From Tetragenococcus muriaticus DSM 15685 (GTDB lineage: Bacteria > Bacillota > Bacilli > Lactobacillales > Enterococcaceae), in assembly GCF_000423785.1 (NCBI RefSeq), contig NZ_AUIQ01000010.1, positions 1 to 53,119 of the forward strand: DNA of 53,119 nt, in the 5' to 3' direction. Made by a program: the position numbers and the translations under genes. How positions within the stretch are numbered: position 1 is the stretch's first letter; every line of letters begins with the position of its first letter. Positions 17,525 through 26,270 of this stretch are shown in pieces. The notes beneath the pieces were generated by a model. The model was not told where the DNA came from and searched no databases. It was given only the letters and a program-made list of their open reading frames with translations.

Positions 17525-20171
17525 AATTACGGGATTTGGTCATTACCGTAATCAAGTATTTGAATTTTTGTCTGGTAATCAACTTTTTTTTGGTGAAAAT
17601 GAAGTAGGGAAATCGACGCTTTATCAATTTATTTTGGCCATGCTTTTTGGCTTTCCCAAAAAAAGTAGTAAAAAAAGGGATTATACGCCAAGAGATGGCG
17701 CTGCCTACGGAGGACGACTTTGGCTAATAGTTAAGCCATATGGGCAAGTCGTTATTGAGCGTTATCGAAAAGTTAATCGAGGCAAGGCAAAGGTATTTAT
17801 TGATGGAGCGGAAAAAGACGGAAAAATTTTAGAAGAGATCTTAGCTCCTTTAAATCGATCGGTTTTTCAGGAGGTTTTTACTTTTCAACAAGAACAACTT
17901 TCCCAAATTGATCATTTACAAGAAGAGGAATTGCAAGCGTCTTTAATATCTTTGGGGATAACGGGTAGTCAACAACTAGTCGAAAAAATACAAAACTACC
18001 AAAAAGAAAATCAGCGTCTATTTAAGCCCCGAGCTAAAAAATTAACATTAAACCAACAGTTAACAAAATGGCAAGAGTTAAGAGAAACTATCCAGCAACA
18101 AGAAGCTGAAGAAAGTAATGTTCAAAGAGCTTACCAACAGATTTCAGATTTTGATCAAAAGTTGCAGGCATTATCTACTGAGCAAAAGGAATTACAGACA
18201 GAAGAAAAAGATTTAAACCAAAAAAAATCGCACTGGTCATTGTATGAAGAATGGCATGAACTCCGTGCTATGAAAAAAAGTGAAGTAACAGAACAAGAAG
18301 GAAAAGAACTTCGCCAATTTTACCATGAGTATCAAAATCTTACTGAAAAGATTCAAAAAAAAGAAGATGAGTTAGCACAGCTTGAACAAGGCCAGGAGTC
18401 AGATCGTTACTTTTTTTATTTAGATCATGAAAAAGAAATACAGGATTTATTACACTTAGACATCCCTATTATGCGGTTGATTGATAATGAACAGAAATAT
18501 TTACAAGAAAAAGAAGAACTTGAACAAGTATTTTCTCGCTTACAACAAAAATGGGGATGGTCAGATCAAACGCCTCCGCAAAAGCTAAACAGCTCTGTTG
18601 AGACGACGCTAAATAATGTGGAACAATCATATGAACAATTCAACCAAAAAAAGTTGCAAATTGAATGGTTAAAAGAAAGAAAACAGTCAGTCGAAGAGGA
18701 AGTAGATCAATTAGAACAAAAGTATCCTGAGTTATTAGATCCCAGTAATACGCAAAAAAATTCTTTTCTTATGACTTCCAGCTTTAGTATTGGTATTGTG
18801 GCAGTGATTGCGGGCTTCTTTTTAACGATGCCATTTAATTTAATTGCTTTTATTGTAGGCATTATTTGTGCAAGCATTGTTTCAGTAAAAAGTTATCGAA
18901 AAAGAAATCCATCTACCCAAGTCAAACCATCTTGGCAAGAAAAGCTGTTACAATTAGATTCCCATGCAGAAGAAATAGCAAAAGAAGAAGAGAATCTAAA
19001 AAGGCTGCAACAACAAATACAAGAAGAAGAAGGAAAATTAACAAGCATTTTTAAAGCCACCAACACTACTCAAAACTGGCGAGATTTGGTTCAGTCTTAT
19101 CGTAGTGATCAAGAAAAATTTGAACAAGCAGTATCAAATTATAACTCTTTACAAAAGCAATTGACAGCAATACAAGAGCAACGAGAAGAATTAGAATCTC
19201 GCTTTCAATTTTTAGCAGAGTGGGTACCGTTAGCAAATAAAGATTTGCAAGCAAAAAAAGAAGCAGTTGAAGAGTTTGCTTCCCAGATGCAAGAAACGAA
19301 AATGAGCCGCTTGCAACAACCTAGCACATTACTTGCTCAGCAGTTAAAGCAACATAAGGAAGAAAGAAATAACTTATTCGCCGAGTATTCTGCTCTGTTG
19401 GAAAAATTTGGGTTAGAACAGCCGACAGAAATTCCATTATGGTTAAAACAATGGGAAAAGACACAAAAAAACTTTGAAAGAAAAGAAGAACTAGCGGCTA
19501 TTTTACAGCCCATTTTTCCTAAAGATATTACCTATACACAATTGGAACAATATTTAGCTGAAAAAAAAGCTAGACAAGAGGAGGTTCAAGAAAAGATGAA
19601 TCAGCTGCTTGAAGAAAAGCAGCGTCTACAGTTACAAGTAGAACGATTACAAAAAAATGGCACTTTAGATGCGTTATATCAAGAAGAAAATCGTATGCTT
19701 TCTGAAATCTATGAAACAGCTTTGAAGTGGAGCACGAATCAGTTACTTATTGCTTTTTTGAATGATTTGGCAACGGAGTTATCCGAACAGCAATTGCCGC
19801 AGTTGCTTAAGCAAACTTCTTATTATTTTGCTTTATTAACTGATCAACATTATCAAAAAGTAACATTAGACAATGGGCTGATTCATGCTGTTTCTAAAGA
19901 TGAGGACTTTGCAATTTATGAACTATCAACAGGCACAAAAGATCAATTAATTATGGCTACTCGCTTTGCGTATCTCTTTATGCAAAAAGAGCGCAGTATT
20001 TCTCCAGTTATTATTGATGATGGTTGGCTTCATTATGATAGTAAAAGAAAAGAGAATTTGGCAAAGTTGCTTAGCGATTTTGGCAAAAATTATCAAGTAA
20101 TCTGTTTGTCTTCAGATCAGGAAATGATGAATTATTATCGAAGTTTCAACCAGTCTGTTATTAAATTTTAA
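17505..20171 (+). CDS. yhaN: YhaN-type SMC-like ATPase, SbcC/Rad50-like partner of YhaO
   Basis: This 888-residue ATPase has Walker A GENEVGKST at residues 30-38, long coiled coils rich in Glu/Gln, and a C-terminal Walker B region (VIIDDGWLHYD, about 835-845) after the STGTKDQL signature. Two adjacent hydrophobic helices near residues 420-465 interrupt the coiled coil, as in other YhaN proteins, and suggest membrane association. GGAGGA lies 12 bases before its ATG within the end of yhaO. It forms an operon with yhaO and yhaM. Confidence 0.9.
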   Translation: MEVKKAEITGFGHYRNQVFEFLSGNQLFFGENEVGKSTLYQFILAMLFGFPKKSSKKRDYTPRDGAAYGGRLWLIVKPYGQVVIERYRKVNRGKAKVFIDGAEKDGKILEEILAPLNRSVFQEVFTFQQEQLSQIDHLQEEELQASLISLGITGSQQLVEKIQNYQKENQRLFKPRAKKLTLNQQLTKWQELRETIQQQEAEESNVQRAYQQISDFDQKLQALSTEQKELQTEEKDLNQKKSHWSLYEEWHELRAMKKSEVTEQEGKELRQFYHEYQNLTEKIQKKEDELAQLEQGQESDRYFFYLDHEKEIQDLLHLDIPIMRLIDNEQKYLQEKEELEQVFSRLQQKWGWSDQTPPQKLNSSVETTLNNVEQSYEQFNQKKLQIEWLKERKQSVEEEVDQLEQKYPELLDPSNTQKNSFLMTSSFSIGIVAVIAGFFLTMPFNLIAFIVGIICASIVSVKSYRKRNPSTQVKPSWQEKLLQLDSHAEEIAKEEENLKRLQQQIQEEEGKLTSIFKATNTTQNWRDLVQSYRSDQEKFEQAVSNYNSLQKQLTAIQEQREELESRFQFLAEWVPLANKDLQAKKEAVEEFASQMQETKMSRLQQPSTLLAQQLKQHKEERNNLFAEYSALLEKFGLEQPTEIPLWLKQWEKTQKNFERKEELAAILQPIFPKDITYTQLEQYLAEKKARQEEVQEKMNQLLEEKQRLQLQVERLQKNGTLDALYQEENRMLSEIYETALKWSTNQLLIAFLNDLATELSEQQLPQLLKQTSYYFALLTDQHYQKVTLDNGLIHAVSKDEDFAIYELSTGTKDQLIMATRFAYLFMQKERSISPVIIDDGWLHYDSKRKENLAKLLSDFGKNYQVICLSSDQEMMNYYRSFNQSVIKF

Positions 20172-20192
20172 ATAAAGGATGTGAAAGGTGAG

Positions 20193-20212
20193 GATTGTTT
20201 TAGTAAACAATC
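20193..20212 (+). promoter_or_regulatory. Hairpin between a Shine-Dalgarno and the yhaM start
   Basis: GATTGTTT and AAACAATC form a perfect eight-base stem with a TAGT loop. It lies directly after AAAGGTGAG (20184-20192) and ten bases before ATG 20223. Folding would shorten the effective spacing from 30 bases to about ten. Confidence 0.6.
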
Positions 20213-20222
20213 AGCCGAAAAG

Positions 20223-21170
20223 ATGAAAAAAATTCGCGATTTAGTTGTAGACGAGGAATTTCAAGGATTTGTTTTAATTAAAAATGCAGATGTACGTGTG
20301 GCAAAAAACGGCAAAACATTTCTTGCTTTTACTTTTCAAGATACTTCCGGCTCTATTGATGGAAAATTTTGGGATGCGTCAAATGAGGAAATTCAACGTT
20401 TTGAAGCCGGCCGTGTGGTTCATTTAACGGGGAAAAGAGAAGTTTACCAAGGGAATCCTCAGATGAAAATTTATAAGCTGCGATTGACGAACCCTGAAGA
20501 ACCGAATGATCCGCAATTGTTTATGGAAAGAGCACCTATAAAAAGGGAAGCAATGGAAGAAGAACTTAATCAAGTCTTATTTGAAATTACGAATCCACAT
20601 TGGAACCGTATTGTAAGATTTTTATTGAATAAATATAAGCAAGAATTCTTTGAATATCCTGCAGCAAAAAAGAACCATCATGCATTTGTTGGGGGGTTAG
20701 CTTATCACACCACAACGATGTTACACCTAGGTAAAAGCTTGGTAAAAGAATATCCTCAGTTAAATGCTTCTTTGTTATATGCTGGGATTATTTTACATGA
20801 CCTAGGTAAAGTCATTGAGTTAAGTGGTGCTTTGACAACCGAGTATACGACAGTAGGTAACCTTGTAGGACATCTAGTTTTAGTAGATGAAGAGATTACG
20901 CAAGCATGTTTGGCGCTAAATATAGAACAAAATTCAGAGGACATTATAGTATTGCGACATATGGTCTTAGCACATCACGGGCAGTTAGACTACGGCTCAC
21001 CAGTACGTCCTCGTATAAGGGAAGCAGAAGTTTTACATCAAATTGATAATATTGATGCTTCTATGCAAATGTTAACAAACGCCATTTCTAAAACAGAAGC
21101 TGGCGAATATACTGAACGGATTTTTGGATTAGAAAATCGGAGTTTTTACGTCCCACGAAATGTAGAATAA
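20223..21170 (+). CDS. yhaM: 3'-5' exoribonuclease YhaM
   Basis: The product has an N-terminal OB-fold (GFVLIKNADVRVAKNGKTF onward) and an HD domain with HHAFVGGLAYHT and ILHDLGKVIEL. This is the YhaM/CBF1 arrangement that degrades RNA from the 3' end. I prefer ATG 20223, giving 315 residues, because that matches the family's length and N-terminus. A GTG at 20181 would add 14 residues, but its ribosome site is only one base away. A hairpin before the ATG may bring the upstream Shine-Dalgarno close. It ends the yhaO-yhaN-yhaM operon. Confidence 0.9.
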   Translation: MKKIRDLVVDEEFQGFVLIKNADVRVAKNGKTFLAFTFQDTSGSIDGKFWDASNEEIQRFEAGRVVHLTGKREVYQGNPQMKIYKLRLTNPEEPNDPQLFMERAPIKREAMEEELNQVLFEITNPHWNRIVRFLLNKYKQEFFEYPAAKKNHHAFVGGLAYHTTTMLHLGKSLVKEYPQLNASLLYAGIILHDLGKVIELSGALTTEYTTVGNLVGHLVLVDEEITQACLALNIEQNSEDIIVLRHMVLAHHGQLDYGSPVRPRIREAEVLHQIDNIDASMQMLTNAISKTEAGEYTERIFGLENRSFYVPRNVE

Positions 21171-21213
21171 AAAAATTTCCCGAGAGGTTAAAAATGCTTC
21201 TCGGGAAATTTTT
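21171..21213. terminator. Bidirectional terminator between yhaM and prsA
   Basis: AAAAATTTCCCGAGA pairs perfectly with TCTCGGGAAATTTTT around a short loop. It starts at the base after the yhaM stop codon and serves both convergent genes. Confidence 0.95.
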
Positions 21214-21230
21214 CGTTTGTTGTCAAAGAA

Positions 21231-22214
21231 TTATTCACTTGAATTTTCTGTTTCTTCTGTGGATTGTTCTTCAGAAGAATTTTCTGAAGAGTTGCTTGAC
21301 TCTTCTTGATTTCCTGTTGCGTCAGTAAATTGCGTTAAAATATCACTGAAAGCTTCGTCTTGAATTCTTACATTAGCGTCTTGTAATTCTTCCCCAATAA
21401 CTTGTGTAGTGAACTCTTGATCATTGATTTGATTGTCGGTAGCAATTTCTTGGATTTGCTCTTCGTACTCTTCCATGTCTTCGCCTTTATCTTGGTTTTC
21501 GTTCATTCTTAGGATATAGAAACCACTTCCGTATTCAGAACTGACTTCAATGGGATCAGTTATCTCACCATCTTCTAAATCCCAAGCTTGTTCTTTAACC
21601 TCGTCAGGGACTTCTTCGGCTGAAGTTGCTGAATCAAAAGTCACTGTTCCTTCATTATCTGCTGAAGGAGCGACAGAGTTTTCCTCGGCTATTTCACCAA
21701 AATCAGCGTCGTCTTCTTCTACCTGATCTTTGACTTCGTTAGCTTCATCTTCAGACGTAACCGCGATTAATTGTGCTTCGACTTCTGGGTGATAAGAGTT
21801 CCAAGCTTCGTTTAAATCATCCTCGGATAAATTGACATGATCTTCTAATCCTTTTTGTACAGCTAAGCTTTCTCTATAAGTTTCTTCTAGCTCACTTCGG
21901 CTCATTTGTGAGGATTCTAATTGTTGATTTAAGGTATCTTCATCGCCAAATGTGTCTTCGATTTGTTGATCTACCTCATCATCTGAGACTTCGTCTCCAT
22001 ATTTTTCAGTAAAAACTTGTGAGATAATCATATCTAATACGATTTGTTGGTTATTTTGGTCTGTCTTCGCCCTATCGTAAAAGTCTCCTACAGTGATTTG
22101 TTCCCCTTCCATTGTAGCAATTTCATCCTCTGAATCTGAACTGTCAGAACAAGCAGCTAAACCTAATATGCTAATTAGACCAGTAAGCGATAAAATAAAG
22201 TTTTTCTTTTTCAT
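21231..22214 (-). CDS. prsA: PrsA foldase lipoprotein (parvulin-type)
   Basis: The 327-residue precursor has a signal peptide with lipobox LAAC, so it is anchored outside by a lipidated cysteine. A parvulin-like rotamase domain lies in the centre (from about VEAQLIAV to FYILRMNE), flanked by helical chaperone regions. The whole mature protein is strikingly acidic, with a Ser/Glu tail. I start at ATG 22214, 11 bases after AGGAG; an upstream in-frame GTG directly abuts that site. PrsA folds secreted proteins, including PBPs. It follows hit and ytxH on the same strand. Confidence 0.93.
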   Translation of the reverse strand: MKKKNFILSLTGLISILGLAACSDSSDSEDEIATMEGEQITVGDFYDRAKTDQNNQQIVLDMIISQVFTEKYGDEVSDDEVDQQIEDTFGDEDTLNQQLESSQMSRSELEETYRESLAVQKGLEDHVNLSEDDLNEAWNSYHPEVEAQLIAVTSEDEANEVKDQVEEDDADFGEIAEENSVAPSADNEGTVTFDSATSAEEVPDEVKEQAWDLEDGEITDPIEVSSEYGSGFYILRMNENQDKGEDMEEYEEQIQEIATDNQINDQEFTTQVIGEELQDANVRIQDEAFSDILTQFTDATGNQEESSNSSENSSEEQSTEETENSSE

Positions 22215-22317
22215 GCACGTATACACTCCTGTGTTCTATAAATTGAATGTTAACAGGACTTACTATACCACAGTTCTTTTTCATTTGGGAAGCTTTAATA
22301 AAAACTTTTTATATGGC

Positions 22318-22698
22318 TTAATCCTTACTTTCTGAAATGTTCTCAGAAAAATCAGTAATATGTGTTTGCATTTCTTGAACCTGCTCATTTATACGCTCAA
22401 TACGAGGTTCTGCTTGAAACTGGAAACTCTCAATATCTTTTTGCAAGGAGTTCATTACTGTAGGAATCGTTTCTTGAATTGTTTCTTGAGTATGGGACAT
22501 TTCTTGACCAAAATGTTTCACACTTTGTTGTAATTCTTTAGCCGAGATGGTAGCCTCATCCAATGAACCGCTAACTTCATCTACATAGTCTTTTAATAAC
22601 TGTTGAGTTGCTTTGCCACTTCTTGGAGCCCACAGTAATCCACCAATACTACCAAGACTCGCTCCGAAAAGGACTCCCTTTATAAAATTTTTAAACAT
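22318..22698 (-). CDS. YtxH-domain membrane-anchored protein
   Basis: The 126-residue protein has an N-terminal glycine-rich hydrophobic segment (FIKGVLFGASLGSIGGLLWA) characteristic of YtxH domains. An amphipathic helical region of about 90 residues follows, probably a coiled coil. Its start overlaps the end of hit by eight bases. YtxH proteins are often stress-linked, but their role is unknown. The hit-ytxH-prsA order suggests shared expression. Confidence 0.85.
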   Translation of the reverse strand: MFKNFIKGVLFGASLGSIGGLLWAPRSGKATQQLLKDYVDEVSGSLDEATISAKELQQSVKHFGQEMSHTQETIQETIPTVMNSLQKDIESFQFQAEPRIERINEQVQEMQTHITDFSENISESKD

Positions 22699-23125
22699 CT
22701 CCGTTCACCTGCACTTTAATTTTTTGGGCGGTCTCTGTCATTTCATCTTGCGTCCATTGTTCTGAATGATCACCGAAATGCATAGAAAAATCATCGTCTT
22801 TTCCATAACGAGGAATCAAATGAATATGAGAATGGAAAACTGATTGATAAGCTACTTCACCATTATTATTAATAATATTGAGTCCTTCTATTTCAGGAAA
22901 AGCTGTTCGTAATGCTTGAGCGATTTTAGGTAGGCGTGTGGACAGGTCTGTTGCGAGTTGCTTATCATATTCGAAAATATCACTGACATGTCTTTTAGGA
23001 ATAAGTAACGTATGCCCCTGTGTGACTTGTGACATATCTAAAAAGGCATATACTTTATCATCTTCATACACTTTATAATTAGGGATCTCTTGGTCTTTGA
23101 TTTTACAAAAAATACAATCTGTCAT
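22691..23125 (-). CDS. hit: HIT-family nucleotide-binding hydrolase
   Basis: The 144-residue protein has the histidine triad HSHIHLIPR near its C-terminus and a CIFCKI zinc-type N-terminus, as in bacterial Hit/HinT proteins. Such enzymes hydrolyse nucleoside phosphoramidates or adenylates. AGGAGG-like sequence precedes the ATG. A hit gene near prsA and yhaM is also found in Bacillus, which supports orthology. Confidence 0.92.
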   Translation of the reverse strand: MTDCIFCKIKDQEIPNYKVYEDDKVYAFLDMSQVTQGHTLLIPKRHVSDIFEYDKQLATDLSTRLPKIAQALRTAFPEIEGLNIINNNGEVAYQSVFHSHIHLIPRYGKDDDFSMHFGDHSEQWTQDEMTETAQKIKVQVNGDV

Positions 23126-23237
23126 ATCATATAACCTCCTTTTTGTCTTAATCTTACTTTACCATATTTTTTAAAGGGAAAACATGAATCCGCTAATTTT
23201 GATGTTGACGATAAGAAAAGAACTTACAAGTTAATAG

Positions 23238-23266
23238 TTGAAAGAAAACGGATTTATCAGTACAAT
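23238..23266 (+). promoter_or_regulatory. Promoter of cppA
   Basis: TTGAAA (23238-23243) and TACAAT (23261-23266) are spaced by 17 bases. They lie 34 bases before the cppA start. Confidence 0.7.
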
Positions 23267-23299
23267 GGTTTGAGAATAAACAAGGGGGAAATAAAAAAG

Positions 23300-24109
23300 A
23301 TGTCAGTTTTGACTTTAGCAGATACTGCAGAAAAGGTTACCTTAGCTTTAAGAGTAAAAGATCGTGATAAAATGATTGATTTTTATCAAGGTCTTATTGG
23401 CTTTAATTTAAAACAGGAAGAAAACACTTTGGCCATTTTAGGCGTGAAAGAAGACAATACTCAACATTTATGGTTGGAAGAAAGTCCAAGAGCGGAAGAA
23501 CGCTTTGGTGAGGTGAAAAAGTTACAAAAGGCTACTTTAACAGTCCCTAGTGTAGAAGAAATAAGCGATTTATATCAACGACTCAAGGAAGCATCTTACC
23601 CTATTGTACAAGCGTCTTATGATGAGGGTGTACGTTTAGCAGTGGATGATCCAGAAGAAAATCGTCTGGAAGTTTTAGCTACAAATGAAGAAAATAAAGT
23701 GGAAAATGAGGAGCAACTTTTGGCATTAGCTTCTGGTAACTTTACTGGGTTAACAAAAGGAGCGTCATTTCAACAAGTATATTTGAATGTTACTGTTCCG
23801 CAAAAAGAAGAAAACTTTTTGCAAGATCACCTAGGGTTTTACCTAGGTGAAAACGGAAAGGCAAATTCAGAATTCGATATCAGTTTATATAGTTCTGATA
23901 GCCATGCTGTTGATATGGATAATTCTGATGTTTTAGGGCTTGAAATTATTCGGTTTGTCGTGCCAAGTGAGATTTTTAATTCTCTAGAAGAACATCTTAC
24001 AAATAAAAATCAAACGTTTTATATAGATAAGAAAAAATCTCTTCTAACAGTTTATGACCCAGCTGGAGTGGAATGGTGGTTTGTTCGCAAAAATGATAAA
24101 GAAAGTTGA
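23300..24109 (+). CDS. cppA: CppA-family VOC-fold protein
   Basis: The 269-residue protein has two glyoxalase-like halves. The N-terminal half (LALRVKDRDKMIDFYQGLIGF) and the C-terminal half (VYLNVTVPQKEENFLQDHLGF) match CppA N and C domains. Streptococcal CppA was described as a complement C3-degrading protein, but the VOC fold and the lack of a signal peptide here leave the activity open. I start at ATG 23300, which has GGGGGA upstream. It has its own promoter and terminator. Confidence 0.8.
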   Translation: MSVLTLADTAEKVTLALRVKDRDKMIDFYQGLIGFNLKQEENTLAILGVKEDNTQHLWLEESPRAEERFGEVKKLQKATLTVPSVEEISDLYQRLKEASYPIVQASYDEGVRLAVDDPEENRLEVLATNEENKVENEEQLLALASGNFTGLTKGASFQQVYLNVTVPQKEENFLQDHLGFYLGENGKANSEFDISLYSSDSHAVDMDNSDVLGLEIIRFVVPSEIFNSLEEHLTNKNQTFYIDKKKSLLTVYDPAGVEWWFVRKNDKES

Positions 24110-24143
24110 TCTTTAGTTTATTAGGTACCAGTGTCTAGTGTAA

Positions 24144-24199
24144 AGAGTAACCATTTTTGTTGGTTTAATCCAATAAAAATGGTTACTCTATGTTTTTTT
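24144..24199 (+). terminator. Terminator after cppA
   Basis: AGAGTAACCATTTTT pairs with AAAATGGTTACTCT around a 17-base loop, and a T-rich tract follows. It precedes the ribosome site of the serine hydrolase gene. Confidence 0.85.
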
Positions 24200-24220
24200 A
24201 TGAATTTAAAAGGAGCAGCC

Positions 24221-25222
24221 ATGTACCCAAAAACACAAAATAAAATTTATGATGGATGGAAAAACCAGACTTTTTCTGGAGCGGTTTATTGTTTTATTGC
24301 TCAAGGGAAAGAAGAAATAAAAGTGCTAGGGGATGCTTCCCTCGTGCCTAAAAAAGAAAAAATGACACAAAAACATTTATTTGATGTGGCTTCTTTAACG
24401 AAAGTGGTATGTACGACAACTGTTGTATTACGTTTGCTAGAAAGACAAGTCATTGACTTAGATGCTCCCTTACAAAAGTACTTGCCACAATTTCAGGATC
24501 AACGAGTAACATTGCGTCATTTACTAACTCATACAGCAGATCTCAATTCATGGATCAGTCACCGTAATCAATTGTCAAAAGAAGAGCTAAAACAAGCTTA
24601 TTTATCTATTCAAGCGGGGAGTATGTTAGGTAAAAGAGTACAATATACGGATACTGGTATGATTTTATTAGGCTTTATGTTAGAAGAAATCTTTCAAGAA
24701 AACGCGTCTTCTATTTTCCAAAAAGAAGTGTTAACGCCGTTACAAATGGACCATAGCGGATTTTTTCCTAAAGAGACAAATAAAATTGTTCCTACCGAAC
24801 AACTTGCTCCTGGAAAAATTTTAAGAGGAGAAGTTCATGATCCTAAAGCACGTATTTTAAAAGAACATGCGGGAAATGCTGGTTTATTTACTACAGTAGA
24901 AGACCTTGCGTGTTTTGTTCGTATATACTTACAGAAAACAAATTTTCTAGAGAAGCAGACGATCCGCTTATTATTGCAAGATCAAACGCCATTGAAAAAT
25001 GGCACTAGAAGTTTAGGTTGGGATCTTAAAGATAAGAACAAAGTTTTATTTCATACCGGTTATACTGGAGCGTTTTTAGCTGTTGATCCCATAGCCCAAC
25101 AAGCGTTTATTTTTTTATCGAATCGCATTCATCCTTTTGATTACAAAGCGAGTTATATTCGTTATCGTGACGAATTAATTGATTGTTACTTAAAAGAAAA
25201 AAATACACTTAATATGTTATAA
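24221..25222 (+). CDS. Beta-lactamase-fold serine hydrolase
   Basis: The 333-residue protein has the penicillin-recognising fold: S58-L-T-K61, a Tyr motif YTD near residue 145 and HTG near 284. This is the class C/EstB-like set. It has no signal peptide from the ATG at 24221, whose AGGAG ribosome site decides the start. Possible roles include an esterase or a cytoplasmic D-amino-acid peptidase; substrate is unknown. manA follows after 33 bases. Confidence 0.85.
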   Translation: MYPKTQNKIYDGWKNQTFSGAVYCFIAQGKEEIKVLGDASLVPKKEKMTQKHLFDVASLTKVVCTTTVVLRLLERQVIDLDAPLQKYLPQFQDQRVTLRHLLTHTADLNSWISHRNQLSKEELKQAYLSIQAGSMLGKRVQYTDTGMILLGFMLEEIFQENASSIFQKEVLTPLQMDHSGFFPKETNKIVPTEQLAPGKILRGEVHDPKARILKEHAGNAGLFTTVEDLACFVRIYLQKTNFLEKQTIRLLLQDQTPLKNGTRSLGWDLKDKNKVLFHTGYTGAFLAVDPIAQQAFIFLSNRIHPFDYKASYIRYRDELIDCYLKEKNTLNML

Positions 25223-25255
25223 TTAAATAGACTATATCCAAAAAGAGGTGGAATT

Positions 25256-26209
25256 ATGGAACCATTGTTTATGGAACCAGTGTTTCAAGAAAAAATTTGG
25301 GGGGGAAACTCGTTACATACGGAGTTTGGCTTTGAACTTCCCAATGAAAATATTGGGGAAGATTGGGCGATTAGTGCTCATCCTCATGGTGTTAGCACGA
25401 TTCAAAATGGTCCTTTTAAAGGACAAACTTTGGATCAACTCTGGCAAGAACATCAGGAATTGTTTGGTAATCAACATGGAGATACTTTTCCGTTATTAGT
25501 TAAGATTTTGGATGCAGCAGATGATTTGTCGGTCCAAGTTCACCCAGACGATGCCTATGCTTTAAAGCACGAAGGTGAATTTGGAAAAACAGAGTGCTGG
25601 TATATTATTGATGCTAAACCAGGGGCGCAAATTATTTATGGTCATACGGCTAGAACACGCGAAGAATTAGCCCAAATGATTCGAGAAGAACGTTGGGATG
25701 AATTATTCCATAAGGTCACTGTTAAAAAGGGAGATTTTTTTTATGTCCCAAGTGGAACTATTCATGCCATTGGTGCTGGAATTATGATTTTAGAAACACA
25801 GCAAAGTTCAGACACTACTTACCGAGTTTATGATTACGATCGTCAAGATGACCAAGGGAATACTAGAGAATTGCATATCGAACAATCCGTAGATGTGACC
25901 ACAGTACCAGCTCGGGATACAACCTTAAATATTTCAGAAACTAAGCATGGAAAATCCTCAGTGATCACCTACTTACAAACAGAATTTTTTAATATATATG
26001 AATGGCAAGTTCATGGCACCTTGCAGTTGTATCAACAAGCACCTTACACATTGGCTACAGTGACTGATGGTTACGGAAAGTTACTTGTAGATGGTAATGA
26101 GTATGAATTGACGATGGGAACAAGCTTTATTTTACCTAATGAAGTTAAAAGCTGGGAATTACAAGGTGAAGCAACGTTGATTGCTTCTGAACCTGGAAAA
26201 AAGAAGTAA
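25256..26209 (+). CDS. manA: Mannose-6-phosphate isomerase, class I
   Basis: The 317-residue protein interconverts mannose-6-phosphate and fructose-6-phosphate. Zinc ligands are visible as Gln94 and His96 in VQVHPDD, Glu113 in GKTECWY and a His near 171 in PSGTIHAIGAG. Length fits the short Firmicutes type. AGAGGTGG precedes the ATG. It lies directly before a convergent GH65 gene. Confidence 0.95.
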   Translation: MEPLFMEPVFQEKIWGGNSLHTEFGFELPNENIGEDWAISAHPHGVSTIQNGPFKGQTLDQLWQEHQELFGNQHGDTFPLLVKILDAADDLSVQVHPDDAYALKHEGEFGKTECWYIIDAKPGAQIIYGHTARTREELAQMIREERWDELFHKVTVKKGDFFYVPSGTIHAIGAGIMILETQQSSDTTYRVYDYDRQDDQGNTRELHIEQSVDVTTVPARDTTLNISETKHGKSSVITYLQTEFFNIYEWQVHGTLQLYQQAPYTLATVTDGYGKLLVDGNEYELTMGTSFILPNEVKSWELQGEATLIASEPGKKK

Positions 26210-26213
26210 AATG

Positions 26214-26270
26214 AAAAATAACGCAGAAATCAATTTTAGCCCATTGTTTTTCTGCGTCATTTTAATTTTT
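26214..26270. terminator. Bidirectional terminator between manA and the GH65 gene
   Basis: AAAAT-ACGCAGAAA pairs with TTTCTGCGT-ATTTT, with one mismatch and a long loop. A/T runs are on both sides. Confidence 0.75.

Noticed and set aside
22093-22335. Plus-strand frame over the prsA start
   Set aside because: It is antisense to the PrsA signal peptide and promoter and has no supporting start signals.
23829-23850. Perfect inverted repeat CACCTAGG-N6-CCTAGGTG inside cppA
   Set aside because: It lies in a conserved coding segment (HLGFYLGE) where the codons alone explain it.
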